NCBI GenBank assembly: GCA_052389755.1 | Contig: JBQTHP010000225.1 | Coordinates: 1-24,350 of the forward strand | DNA from: JBQTHP01 sp052389755 | GTDB lineage: Bacteria > Pseudomonadota > Gammaproteobacteria > Steroidobacterales > Steroidobacteraceae | DNA: 24,350 nucleotides | Reading direction: 5' to 3' | Program-made: the position numbers and the translations under genes | The notes under the pieces: model-generated | Databases searched by the model: none | What the model saw: only the letters and a program-made list of their open reading frames with translations | Told to the model about the DNA's origin: nothing | Shown here: piece by piece, positions 6,702 through 14,394 of the stretch | Layout of the letters: each line of letters starts with the position of its first letter | How positions within the stretch are numbered: position 1 is the first letter of the stretch

Positions 6702-7987
6702 GCGATTCGCAGCGATCCGAAGAGCTGTTCGCGCGCGCTCAGCGGGTGATGCCGGGCGGGGTGAGCTCGCCGGTGCGTGCGTTCCGCGCGGTGGGGGGCA
6801 CGCCGCGCGTCATCGCCTCGGGCGCGGGCGCGCGACTTCGCGACGTCGACGGCCACGAGTACGTCGATTTCGTCTGCTCCTGGGGCGCGCTGCCGTTCGG
6901 CCACGCGCCTCGCGAGATCGTCAAGGCGATCGGCACTGCGAGCGCGCAAGGCACGACCTTCGGCGCGCCGTGCATACAGGAGGTCGAGCTCGCAGAGACA
7001 ATCATCGAGGCCTACCCTGCCGTCGAGCAGGTGCGCTTCGTATCGTCGGGCACCGAAGCGACCATGAGCGCGATTCGTCTGGCCCGCGCCGCGACTCGCC
7101 GCGACGTCGTGGTGAAGTTCGCGGGCTGCTATCACGGCCATGCTGATCACCTTCTCGTCGCGGCGGGATCGGGCGCCGCAACGTTCGGTCAGCCCTCGTC
7201 GGCGGGCGTTCCGGCCGACTTCACGCGCCTCACGCGTGTGCTGCCGCTCGATGACGAGGCGGCGCTCGCATCGCTCTTCGAACGCGAAGGCGAGCGCATC
7301 GCTGCCGTCATCATCGAACCGATCCCGGCGAATCACGGGCTGCTGCTGCAGCGGCCCGCATTCCTGCAAGCCCTTCGCGATCGCACTCGGGCAAGCGGGG
7401 CGCTGCTCATCTTCGACGAGGTGATCTCCGGCTTTCGCGTTGCGCGCGGCGGGGCAGCGCAGCTGCTGGGTATTCGCCCGGATCTTGCGACCTTCGGCAA
7501 GATCATCGGCGGGGGACTTCCGGTTGGCGCGTACGGCGGCTCGCGCGAGCTCATGCGGCTGCTCGCGCCGGAAGGTCCCGTGTATCAGGCCGGAACACTT
7601 TCCGGAAACCCGGTCGCGATGTCCGCAGGGCTCGCCGCGCTTCGCGAAATGGCACGACAGGATGCCTGGTCGCGGCTCGAGGCGCTCGGAGGGGCACTGG
7701 AGCGCGCGCTTTCGCCCGTGCTCGGGGAGCGCAGCGCTCTCACTTTCGTCCGATGCGGCTCGATTTTCTGGCTCTACCTGAGTCGCGGTCCCGCGCCGCG
7801 CGCGTCGCATGCTTTCGACGATGGGATCGCGGAACGCTTCCGGGGCCTGTTTCACGGGCTGCTCGAGCGCGGCATCTACTATCCGCCATCCGCGTACGAG
7901 GCGGGTTTTCTGTCGCTGGCCCACACGGAGGAGGACGTCGCCCGGTTCGCAAGGGCCGTGGCCGAATCGTTGCCGCGATCATCATGA
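6698..7987 (+). CDS. hemL: Glutamate-1-semialdehyde 2,1-aminomutase
   Basis: The 429-residue PLP enzyme converts glutamate-1-semialdehyde to 5-aminolevulinate. Near-identical family signatures are visible: RSEELFARAQRVMPGGVSSPVRAF at the N-terminus, SSGTEATMSAIRLARA, the Asp of LLIFDEVISGFR, and the PLP-binding Lys268 in TFGKIIGGGLPVGAYGG. Starting at TTG 6698 gives exactly the usual N-terminus and is preceded by GGAGGG four bases upstream. An earlier ATG (6653) would add a non-conserved extension inside hemA. The TTG overlaps the hemA stop as TTGA, and the hemL stop overlaps the kinase start as ATGA. Length matches the family (about 426). Confidence 0.96.
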   Translation: MSDSQRSEELFARAQRVMPGGVSSPVRAFRAVGGTPRVIASGAGARLRDVDGHEYVDFVCSWGALPFGHAPREIVKAIGTASAQGTTFGAPCIQEVELAETIIEAYPAVEQVRFVSSGTEATMSAIRLARAATRRDVVVKFAGCYHGHADHLLVAAGSGAATFGQPSSAGVPADFTRLTRVLPLDDEAALASLFEREGERIAAVIIEPIPANHGLLLQRPAFLQALRDRTRASGALLIFDEVISGFRVARGGAAQLLGIRPDLATFGKIIGGGLPVGAYGGSRELMRLLAPEGPVYQAGTLSGNPVAMSAGLAALREMARQDAWSRLEALGGALERALSPVLGERSALTFVRCGSIFWLYLSRGPAPRASHAFDDGIAERFRGLFHGLLERGIYYPPSAYEAGFLSLAHTEEDVARFARAVAESLPRSS

Positions 7988-8967
7988 GCCGCTCGCAGCG
8001 CGCTTCGCGTTCCCGTCGTGCCGTCATCGGCCTCCTGATCGCTTTGCTGTGCGTGTCGTTCGTGCAGGTGCAGTGGTGGATCTACGATCAGCGGCGCTAC
8101 GCCGCCGAGGTCGAGGCGCATTGGCCCGCCGCGGACGCCGAAGGGCTCGACGCGCTGCGCGCAACGCACGCGGACCGACGCAACCAGTACGCCTGGGAAG
8201 GCGCGTTTTTCCTCGCGGTTCTGACTGCCGCGATCGCGGTGATCTGGCGCGGCCTCGCCGCGGAGCAGACGGCACGGCGGCGACAGGAGACGTTTCTCGC
8301 GCTCGTGTCGCATCAGTTCAAGACTCCGCTCGCGAGCCTGCGGCTCGCCGTCGAGACGATCACGCTGCGGCACACGAGCAGCGAGCACACCGAGCGACTC
8401 GCCGGCCGCGCGCTCGACGACGTGCAGCGGCTCGAAGACCTCGTGACGAACATCCTCGAGAGCGCGCGCCTCGATGAAGGCCGGGTCGAGCTGCGCCGCG
8501 AACGTCTGCCGCTCGCGCGGCTCGTCAGCCAGACCGCGGACCGCTTGAGCGAGCGGGCGCGGCGTCTCGGCGTGCAGATGACGGTGGACGTGGCGCCTGA
8601 TCTTCACGTGCTGGCCGATCCGGTCGCTGCCGACGCCGTGCTGCGCAATCTGCTGGAGAACGCCGTGGCGTCCGTCGGCCCCATGGGCGGCGGTACGATC
8701 GCGATCACGGCGCGCCCCGAAGGCACGCACGTCGCAGCCGAGGTGCGCGATTCGGGCGTGGGCTTCGATCCGGAAGACGCGCCGGCGCTGTTCGAGAAGT
8801 TCGGCTCCGCGGAGCTCGAGTACCGGGCCGGCGGCCGAACGGGCCTCGGCCTGTATATCGTCAACCGGCTCATGCACTTGAGCGGCGGCAGCGTGCGCGC
8901 GCAGAGCAGCGGCCTCGGCCAGGGCGCCACGTTCACCGTTCTCTGGCCGCGGGCGGCGGAAGGGTGA
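7984..8967 (+). CDS. Sensor histidine kinase embedded in heme operon
   Basis: The 327-residue kinase has a basic N-terminus, transmembrane helix 1 (about 13-34), a short periplasmic loop (about 35-72) and transmembrane helix 2 (about 73-89). The HisKA helix follows directly with phospho-acceptor His110 in LVSHQFKTPLASLRL, and then the ATP-binding domain with N-box NLLENAV, G1 DSGVGF and G2 GRTGLGLYIV. There is no recognisable HAMP or PAS domain, so signalling from the membrane to the kinase core is unusually direct. The loop has no Cys and two His (46, 62). The ATG overlaps the hemL stop (ATGA). The signal is unknown; something linked to heme, iron or redox state is a guess from location only. 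Confidence 0.93.
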   Translation: MSRSQRASRSRRAVIGLLIALLCVSFVQVQWWIYDQRRYAAEVEAHWPAADAEGLDALRATHADRRNQYAWEGAFFLAVLTAAIAVIWRGLAAEQTARRRQETFLALVSHQFKTPLASLRLAVETITLRHTSSEHTERLAGRALDDVQRLEDLVTNILESARLDEGRVELRRERLPLARLVSQTADRLSERARRLGVQMTVDVAPDLHVLADPVAADAVLRNLLENAVASVGPMGGGTIAITARPEGTHVAAEVRDSGVGFDPEDAPALFEKFGSAELEYRAGGRTGLGLYIVNRLMHLSGGSVRAQSSGLGQGATFTVLWPRAAEG

Positions 8968-8971
8968 GGCG

Positions 8972-9709
8972 GTGATCGGTGCCGACACCGCTGGCGCCGC
9001 GGCACCGCGCGTGCTGGTCGTCGAGGACGATGCGTCGCTCGCCGCGGGCATCGCGGAAAACCTGCGCGCGGAAGGCTACGAGACACACGTGCTTCACGAC
9101 GGCAGAGCCGCGATCGAGCGGTTGTCGGCCGATGCCTTCGACCTCGTCGTGCTCGACGTGATGCTTCCGGGTTGCGACGGCTTCGAGGTCTGCCGGTCGC
9201 TGCGCGAACGCGGTCGGGTCGTTCCCGTGATGTTTCTCACGGCGCGCGGCGATCCGGACGATCGGGTTCGCGGTCTCGAAGCGGGCGGCGACGACTACTT
9301 GACGAAACCTTTCCAGCTCCGCGAGTTTTTGCTGCGCACGCGCGCGATCCTGCGTCGCTGGCAGTGGTATCGCGAGGATGCGGCGCGCGAGAAGCTGCTG
9401 TCCTTCGGCGGCAACAGCGTCGACTTTGGCCAGTTCCGCGCGACTGCGTGGGACGGAGTGCTGCACGAGCTGACGGAGAAGGAGGCGATGATCCTGAAGG
9501 CCCTCGCGGGCGCCGCGGGGCGCGTGGTTTCGCGCGAGGATCTCGTCGAGCGTGTGTGGGGCGAGGACGTCTTTCCTTCGACCCGGACGGTCGACAATTT
9601 CATCCTGCGCCTGCGAAAGCGCTTCGAGCGCGATCCCGCGAATCCGCGGTTCTTCCATTCCGTGCGCGGCGTCGGTTACCGCTTCGACCCCGAAGGCGGT
9701 GTCGGGTGA
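8972..9709 (+). CDS. OmpR-family response regulator embedded in heme operon
   Basis: The 245-residue regulator has a receiver domain (VLVVEDD at the acidic pocket, phospho-acceptor Asp62 in VVLDVMLP, LTARG, and the conserved Lys in YLTKPF). Its C-terminal winged helix is of OmpR/PhoB type (LTEKEAMILKALAGAAGRVVSREDLVERVWG, RTVDNFILRLRKRFE, VRGVGYRF). It starts with GTG 8972, four bases after the kinase stop. It ends overlapping the GTG of hemC (GTGA), so hemC expression is coupled to it. It is presumably phosphorylated by the preceding kinase and binds direct repeats; the repeat at 5355-5372 is one candidate target. Gene order kinase-then-regulator is the reverse of the common order. Confidence 0.95.
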   Translation: MIGADTAGAAAPRVLVVEDDASLAAGIAENLRAEGYETHVLHDGRAAIERLSADAFDLVVLDVMLPGCDGFEVCRSLRERGRVVPVMFLTARGDPDDRVRGLEAGGDDYLTKPFQLREFLLRTRAILRRWQWYREDAAREKLLSFGGNSVDFGQFRATAWDGVLHELTEKEAMILKALAGAAGRVVSREDLVERVWGEDVFPSTRTVDNFILRLRKRFERDPANPRFFHSVRGVGYRFDPEGGVG

Positions 9710-10617
9710 GCGCGCAGCGGACACTGCGGATCGGCACGCGCGGTTCGGCTCTCGCGCTCTGGCAGGCGCAGCACATCGCCGCGCTGCTCGGCGCCGCGCC
9801 AGACTCGCGGACGACGGAGATCGTGACGATCGCGACGACCGGCGACATCGTCGTCGACGTGCCGCTCTGGCAGGTCGAAGGCAAGGCGTTCTTCACGAAG
9901 GAGCTGGACGAGGCACTGCTGGACGGTCGCATCGATCTCGCCGTGCACAGTCTCAAGGACGTCGCGACGGAGCTTCCGTCCGGCATATCGCTCGCCGCCG
10001 TGCCGGAGCGGGAGGATCCGCGCGATGCGCTCGTCACGGCGCGCGGCGCGAAGAGTCTCGCCGAGCTGCCGCGCGGCGCGCGCATCGCGACGAGCAGCGT
10101 GCGGCGCCGCGCGTTCGTGCGCCACGCGCGTGCCGATTTCGAGACCGTCGAGCTGCGAGGCAACGTGCCGACGCGCGTACGGCAGCTCGACGAAGGGCGG
10201 TTCGAGGCGATCATCGTCGCGGTCGCCGGCCTGAACCGGCTCGGGCTCGCGAGCCGTATCAGCGCATACCTCGATCCTGCGGAATTCCCTCCCGCGGCCG
10301 CACAGGGCGCGCTCGGCGTCTGTGCACGCACGGACGACGTCGAGGTGCTCGCAGCGCTCGATCCGTTGAACCACCTTCCGTCGCGGACGGCGACGACGGC
10401 CGAGCGCTCGTTCCTGCGTCAGCTCGAAGCGGGCTGCCAGGTGCCGGCCGGGGTGCTGGCGACCGTGCGCGCGGACCGCGTGTCGATGCAGGCCGCGATG
10501 TGCGAGCCGGACGGCACAGGCTGGACGAGAGCGCGGATCGGTGCCGGGATCTCCGAAGCCGAATCGGCCGGCCGGGCGCTCGCCATCGCGCTCGCGGCGG
10601 GCGAGAAGCGCGCATGA
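9706..10617 (+). CDS. hemC: Porphobilinogen deaminase (hydroxymethylbilane synthase)
   Basis: The 303-residue enzyme polymerises four porphobilinogens to hydroxymethylbilane in the cytoplasm. Signatures: RIGTRGSALALWQAQ at the start, the catalytic Asp85 in VHSLKDV, the substrate-binding SSVRRRA segment, and the dipyrromethane cofactor attachment Cys244 in EAGCQVPAG (E. coli Cys242). The GTG at 9706 gives the normal N-terminus. The frame is open for several hundred bases further upstream only because it is a shadow of the regulator gene. The start overlaps the regulator stop (GTGA) and the stop overlaps hemD (ATGA). Confidence 0.96.
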   Translation: MSAQRTLRIGTRGSALALWQAQHIAALLGAAPDSRTTEIVTIATTGDIVVDVPLWQVEGKAFFTKELDEALLDGRIDLAVHSLKDVATELPSGISLAAVPEREDPRDALVTARGAKSLAELPRGARIATSSVRRRAFVRHARADFETVELRGNVPTRVRQLDEGRFEAIIVAVAGLNRLGLASRISAYLDPAEFPPAAAQGALGVCARTDDVEVLAALDPLNHLPSRTATTAERSFLRQLEAGCQVPAGVLATVRADRVSMQAAMCEPDGTGWTRARIGAGISEAESAGRALAIALAAGEKRA

Positions 10618-11414
10618 GCCGCAAGCGGACCGCGCCGCTCGCTCGCGCACGCATCCTCGTGACGCGCGCGGAGGAGCGCGATGGACCGCTGTGCCGCCTG
10701 CTGCGCGCACGCGGCGCGACGGTCGTGCACTGGCCTGCGTATCGCATCGTGCCGGGGCCGCTGCGCCGGCTCAAGGCGTCGCTTGCGGCGCTCGAGAGCT
10801 ACGACTGGATTGCGTTCACGAGCGCGAATGCCGTGCAGGCCGTGGCGAGGTGTGGCGTCGTGCCCGGCAAGCATCCGCGCATCGCCGTGGTCGGCGAGTC
10901 GACGGGCGCAGCGGTACGCGAGCTCGGATGGACGGTCGCGCTGCGTCCTCGCGTCGCGAACGGCGAAGCACTGGCACGCGCGCTGATCCGTCGCGGAATC
11001 CGCGGACGCCGCGTGTTGTTTCCGCGCAGCGAGCGCGCGCCGTCCACGTTCGCGGACGCACTCGAGGCGGCCGGTGCGCGCGTCGACTCCGTGGTCGCGT
11101 ATCGTCTCGCACCGCTGCGTGCGGCGAACGGATCGCGCGGCGCGCTTGCGAGGCATCGGTTCGATGCGGTGACGTTCACGAGTCCCTCGACGATCGACGG
11201 ACTCGAGACGCGGCTGGGCGCCGCGCGGGTGCGTGAGCTGCTGGCGCGGACGCCGGCGATCGTCATCGGCGCGACGACCGCGCGCGCGCTCGCCGACCGC
11301 GGCGTTCATGCCGCACGGCAGGCACGCCCCACGACGCTCGCCGGTCTCGTGACCGCTCTCGAGCGCACCCTGCACCGCGATTCACTTTCGTCGAGCATCG
11401 GAGGCAAATCATGA
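10614..11414 (+). CDS. hemD: Uroporphyrinogen-III synthase
   Basis: The 266-residue protein would cyclise hydroxymethylbilane with D-ring inversion to give uroporphyrinogen III. HemD is a poorly conserved family, but the two-lobe pattern is visible: ARILVTRAEE near the N-terminus, FTSANAV (68-74) at the first lobe hinge, RVLFPRSERAPSTFADALEAAGARVDSVVAYRL in the second lobe, and FTSPSTIDGL near the C-terminus. Placement between hemC and hemB supports the call. ATG 10614 overlaps the hemC stop and the gene's own stop overlaps hemB, both as ATGA. Confidence 0.9.
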   Translation: MSRKRTAPLARARILVTRAEERDGPLCRLLRARGATVVHWPAYRIVPGPLRRLKASLAALESYDWIAFTSANAVQAVARCGVVPGKHPRIAVVGESTGAAVRELGWTVALRPRVANGEALARALIRRGIRGRRVLFPRSERAPSTFADALEAAGARVDSVVAYRLAPLRAANGSRGALARHRFDAVTFTSPSTIDGLETRLGAARVRELLARTPAIVIGATTARALADRGVHAARQARPTTLAGLVTALERTLHRDSLSSSIGGKS

Positions 11415-12397
11415 CTTTTCCTGCAGAGCGGCCGCGCCGTTTGCGCCAGTCCGACGCGTGGCGGCGACTTGCACGCGAAACCGAGCTCGAGGCCGGCGAT
11501 TTCATCCTGCCGCTTTTCGTGGTGAGCGGACGCGACCGCGCGCTCCCGGTGTCGAGCATGCCCGGCGTCGCACAGCTCTCGGTCGATCGGCTGGTAGTCG
11601 AAGCGGAAACCGCGGCTCGTGCCGGAGTGGCCGGCGTGCTGCTCTTCGGAGTGCTCGACAGCAAGGATCCGAAGGCAAGCGCCGCTGCCGATCCGAACGG
11701 GCTCGTGCCACAGGCGATTCGCGCCATCAAGGCGCGCGTGCCGGACCTGCTCGTGTGGGCGGACGTCTGCCTGTGCGGCGCGACCGACCACGGGCATTGC
11801 GGGCTCGTGACCGAATCGGGAACAGTCAGCAACGACGAATCCCTGCCGGTGCTCGCGCGCGTCGCCGCAACGTACGCGGCCGCCGGCGCCGACGCCGTAG
11901 CGCCGAGCGACATGATGGACGGCCGCGTCGCGGCGATCCGCCGCGAGCTCGACGCCAGGGGCCTCTCGCACGTGCCGATCGTGTCGTACGCCGCGAAGTA
12001 CAGCTCCGCCTTCTATGGGCCGTTCCGCGAAGCCGCCGACTCCGCGCCGGCGTTCGGCGACCGGCGCAGCTATCAGATGGATCCCGCGAACGCGCGCGAG
12101 GCAGTTCGCGAGGTGCTGCTCGACATCGAGGAAGGCGCCGACATCGTAATGGTCAAACCGGCCGGCCCGTACCTCGACGTCGTCCGACGCGTGCGCGACG
12201 CGGTGGGCTGTCCGATCGCGGCGTACCACGTCTCGGGCGAGTACAGCATGATCAAGGCCGCGGCGCGCGCGGGGTGGCTCGACGAGCGCGCCGCGGCGCT
12301 CGAGGTGCTCACAGGCATCCGGCGCGCCGGCGCCGATGTGATCGTCACGTATTTTGCGAAGGACGCCGCCGCGTGGCTCGAGGACGCGGCCCGGTGA
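11411..12397 (+). CDS. hemB: Delta-aminolevulinic acid dehydratase (porphobilinogen synthase)
   Basis: The 328-residue enzyme condenses two 5-aminolevulinates to porphobilinogen. Both Schiff-base lysines are present, Lys196 in SYAAKYSSAFYGPFR and Lys249 in VMVKPAGPYLD. The metal site reads DVCLCGATDHGHCG, the cysteine-rich form that binds catalytic zinc, rather than the Asp-rich magnesium-only form. The start overlaps hemD (ATGA) and a ribosome-binding-like GGAGGC lies about six bases upstream. Although hemB catalyses the step before hemC, here it lies after hemD. Confidence 0.97.
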   Translation: MTFPAERPRRLRQSDAWRRLARETELEAGDFILPLFVVSGRDRALPVSSMPGVAQLSVDRLVVEAETAARAGVAGVLLFGVLDSKDPKASAAADPNGLVPQAIRAIKARVPDLLVWADVCLCGATDHGHCGLVTESGTVSNDESLPVLARVAATYAAAGADAVAPSDMMDGRVAAIRRELDARGLSHVPIVSYAAKYSSAFYGPFREAADSAPAFGDRRSYQMDPANAREAVREVLLDIEEGADIVMVKPAGPYLDVVRRVRDAVGCPIAAYHVSGEYSMIKAAARAGWLDERAAALEVLTGIRRAGADVIVTYFAKDAAAWLEDAAR

Positions 12398-13428
12398 GCA
12401 CGTTTCTCGCAGCCTGCCGCCGCGAGCCGGTACCGCATACGCCGGTGTGGATCATGCGCCAGGCCGGACGCTATCTCCCGGAATACCGGCAGCTGCGCGA
12501 GCGCTACGACTTCGCGACGATGACGCGACAGGCCGAGGTCGCGGCCGAAGTCACCTTGCAGCCGTTGCGACGATTTCCCCTCGATGCCGCGATTCTCTTC
12601 AGCGACATCATGACGCCGGTCGAGGGCATGGGCGTCCCGGTGGAATTCGCGCCGGGGCCGGTCATTGCCGAGCCGCTGCGCACGCGCGCGCAGGTCGAGA
12701 AGCTGCGTCCGCTCGATCCGGAGGAAGCCGTGCCTTTCGTGCTCGAAGCCATCCGGGTCGTGCGGGCGGACCTGCCGGCGAACGCTGCGCTGATCGGATT
12801 CGCCGGCGCGCCTTTCACGGTTTTCTGCTACCTGACCACGGGCCGAGGCTCGAAGGAGTTCGCGCCCGCGCGGATGTTGCTCCAGCGCGACCCCGTTACC
12901 GCGGAGCTGCTGCTGAACCGGCTCGCGGACGCGATGGCAGCATACCTTGCAGCCCAGGCTCGGGCCGGCGCCCAGGCACTCATGCTGTTCGAGTCATGGG
13001 CCGGCGTGCTCTCACCCGATGACTATGCGCGATTTGCGCAGCCTGCCGCCGCGCGCGTGCTCGAACGGTTGCGCACGCTCGACGTGCCGCTCATCTACTT
13101 CGCGAATGGCTCCGCACCATTGCTCGGGCAAGTGCGGCGGCTGCCGACGGATGTCGTAGGCATCGACTGGCGCCAACCGCTCGATGCCGCACGCGCGACA
13201 CTCGGCCCGGGCATCGCGGTGCAGGGCAATCTCGATCCGGCTGCGTTGTTCGCGCCGCCCGAGGGGCTGCGCGCGCGGATCGATCGCGTGCTGCTCGAGG
13301 CGGGAGATGCGCCGGGCCATATCTTCAATCTCGGTCACGGAATCTGGCCCGAAACGGATCCGGACGCGGTCGCCCTTCTCGTCGATCGCGTGCACGAGCG
13401 TACCGCCGGACGCCGCGCACGCTCCTGA
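12394..13428 (+). CDS. hemE: Uroporphyrinogen decarboxylase
   Basis: The 344-residue enzyme decarboxylates uroporphyrinogen III to coproporphyrinogen III. The family signature PVWIMRQAGRYLPEYR (residues 17-32) is intact, with the active-site region AILFSDIMTPVEGMGV and the GFAGAPFT motif further on. GTG 12394 is the start; it overlaps the hemB stop as GTGA. The long open frame upstream of it is a shadow of hemB. The length is close to the usual 350 or so residues. The stop shares one base with the hemF ATG (TGATG). Confidence 0.97.
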   Translation: MSTFLAACRREPVPHTPVWIMRQAGRYLPEYRQLRERYDFATMTRQAEVAAEVTLQPLRRFPLDAAILFSDIMTPVEGMGVPVEFAPGPVIAEPLRTRAQVEKLRPLDPEEAVPFVLEAIRVVRADLPANAALIGFAGAPFTVFCYLTTGRGSKEFAPARMLLQRDPVTAELLLNRLADAMAAYLAAQARAGAQALMLFESWAGVLSPDDYARFAQPAAARVLERLRTLDVPLIYFANGSAPLLGQVRRLPTDVVGIDWRQPLDAARATLGPGIAVQGNLDPAALFAPPEGLRARIDRVLLEAGDAPGHIFNLGHGIWPETDPDAVALLVDRVHERTAGRRARS

Positions 13429-14288
13429 TGAAGCGCGCAGCCGATTCGCCCGTGAAAGCATCCGACGCGCAAGACCGCGCCGCCGAGGCCGCGCGGTGGT
13501 TCGACGATCTGCAGTCGCGCATCTGCGCGCGCCTCGAAGCGCTGGACGACGGCGCGCGCTTCGAGTCCACGCGCTGGGGAAAACCCGCCGACCATCGCCT
13601 CAAGGGGGGTGGCCAGATGCGGCTGCTCCGCGGCAGGGTGTTCGAGAAGGCGGGCGTGAACGTGAGTCACGTCTGGGGGCGCCTGTCCGATGCCGGAATG
13701 GCGCAGCTGCCCGGAGCGGAACAGGCCGGCGGCGAATTCATCGCGTGCGGCATCTCCCTCGTGACACATCCCGCCAACCCGTTCGTGCCGACCGTGCACA
13801 TGAACCTGCGCTACCTCGCCACCAGCATCGACTGGATCGGCGGCGGCGCGGATCTCACGCCGACGATGCCGTTCGCCGAGGATACGGCCGATTTTCACGA
13901 CGCGCTCCGCGCCGCGTGCGATCGATATCGCGCGGGCGCGTACCAGGAATACCGCGACTGGTGCGACCGCTATTTCTTCCTGCCCCACCGCAACGAGCCG
14001 CGCGGGGTCGGGGGGATCTTCTTCGACAATCTGAACGGCGGGGACTGGGCGCGCGACTTCGCATTTCTCCAGGGAATCGCCGGCGCCTTCCTCCAGGTTT
14101 ATCCGGCGATCGTCGAGCGCCGCGCGCGCACGTCCTTCACGCCGGCGGATCGCGAACGCCAGCTCGCGAAACGCGGGCGCTACGTCGAATTCAACCTGGT
14201 CTACGATCGGGGCACGCGCTTCGGCTTCATGACGGACGCGAATCCTGACGCCTACCTCATGAGCCTGCCGCCACTCGCAAGCTGGTGA
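13428..14288 (+). CDS. hemF: Oxygen-dependent coproporphyrinogen-III oxidase
   Basis: The 286-residue enzyme converts coproporphyrinogen III to protoporphyrinogen IX using O2. Family blocks are clear: GRVFEKAGVNVSHVWG (about 69-84), THPANPFVPTVHMN with conserved His residues (about 113-126), WIGGGADLTP (136-145), HRNEPRGVGGIFFDNLN, and RGRYVEFNLVYDRGTRFGF near the C-terminus. The protein ends at SLPPLASW and lacks the extra tail I recall from E. coli HemF (299 residues). The presence of HemF implies aerobic growth. It is the last gene of the heme operon; its ATG shares a base with the hemE stop. Confidence 0.95.
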   Translation: MKRAADSPVKASDAQDRAAEAARWFDDLQSRICARLEALDDGARFESTRWGKPADHRLKGGGQMRLLRGRVFEKAGVNVSHVWGRLSDAGMAQLPGAEQAGGEFIACGISLVTHPANPFVPTVHMNLRYLATSIDWIGGGADLTPTMPFAEDTADFHDALRAACDRYRAGAYQEYRDWCDRYFFLPHRNEPRGVGGIFFDNLNGGDWARDFAFLQGIAGAFLQVYPAIVERRARTSFTPADRERQLAKRGRYVEFNLVYDRGTRFGFMTDANPDAYLMSLPPLASW

Positions 14289-14307
14289 TTCGGCGAAAGA
14301 TTCGTGC

Positions 14308-14335
14308 GTGCGTGCGCGAAGCTTGTCCCACGCAC
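14308..14335 (+). terminator. Hairpin after hemF, possible weak terminator
   Basis: GTGCGTG (14308-14314) pairs with CACGCAC (14329-14335) around a 14-base loop, 20 bases after the hemF stop. There is no T-tract directly after it, so if it terminates transcription it would be factor-assisted. The GTGC repeat allows alternative pairings. It also overlaps the -35 region proposed for the receptor gene. Confidence 0.25.
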
Positions 14336-14353
14336 CGCAGCTGTGTTAATAAT
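14323..14353 (+). promoter_or_regulatory. Candidate promoter of TonB-dependent receptor
   Basis: TTGTCC (14323-14328, -35-like) is followed by AT-rich hexamers such as AATAAT (14348-14353, 5 of 6 to TATAAT) at a 19-base spacing. The -10 region lies inside the Fur box, so Fur binding would block RNA polymerase. The exact -10 cannot be fixed by eye. Confidence 0.4.
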
Positions 14354-14363
14354 AATCATTCTC
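14345..14363. promoter_or_regulatory. Fur box
   Basis: GTTAATAATAATCATTCTC matches 16 of 19 positions of the classical Fur consensus GATAATGATAATCATTATC. It is a sharp AT-rich island in otherwise GC-rich DNA and lies 31 bases before the receptor ATG. This supports iron repression of the receptor through Fur. Confidence 0.85.
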
Positions 14364-14394
14364 ATTGGCGTGGGACGAGGGGAGAGGGGTCGCG

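Noticed and set aside
6470..7924. A 484-residue minus-strand open frame
   Set aside because: It is the antisense shadow of hemL, whose plus-strand product is unmistakable.
11458..12393. Possible long N-terminal extension of HemE
   Set aside because: The upstream open frame translates to Arg-rich nonsense over hemB. GTG 12394 gives the normal HemE start.
14304..14314. Short GTGC/GCGT repeat as a possible variable tract
   Set aside because: Only about three units are present, too few to suggest phase variation; it is better seen as part of the hairpin arm.
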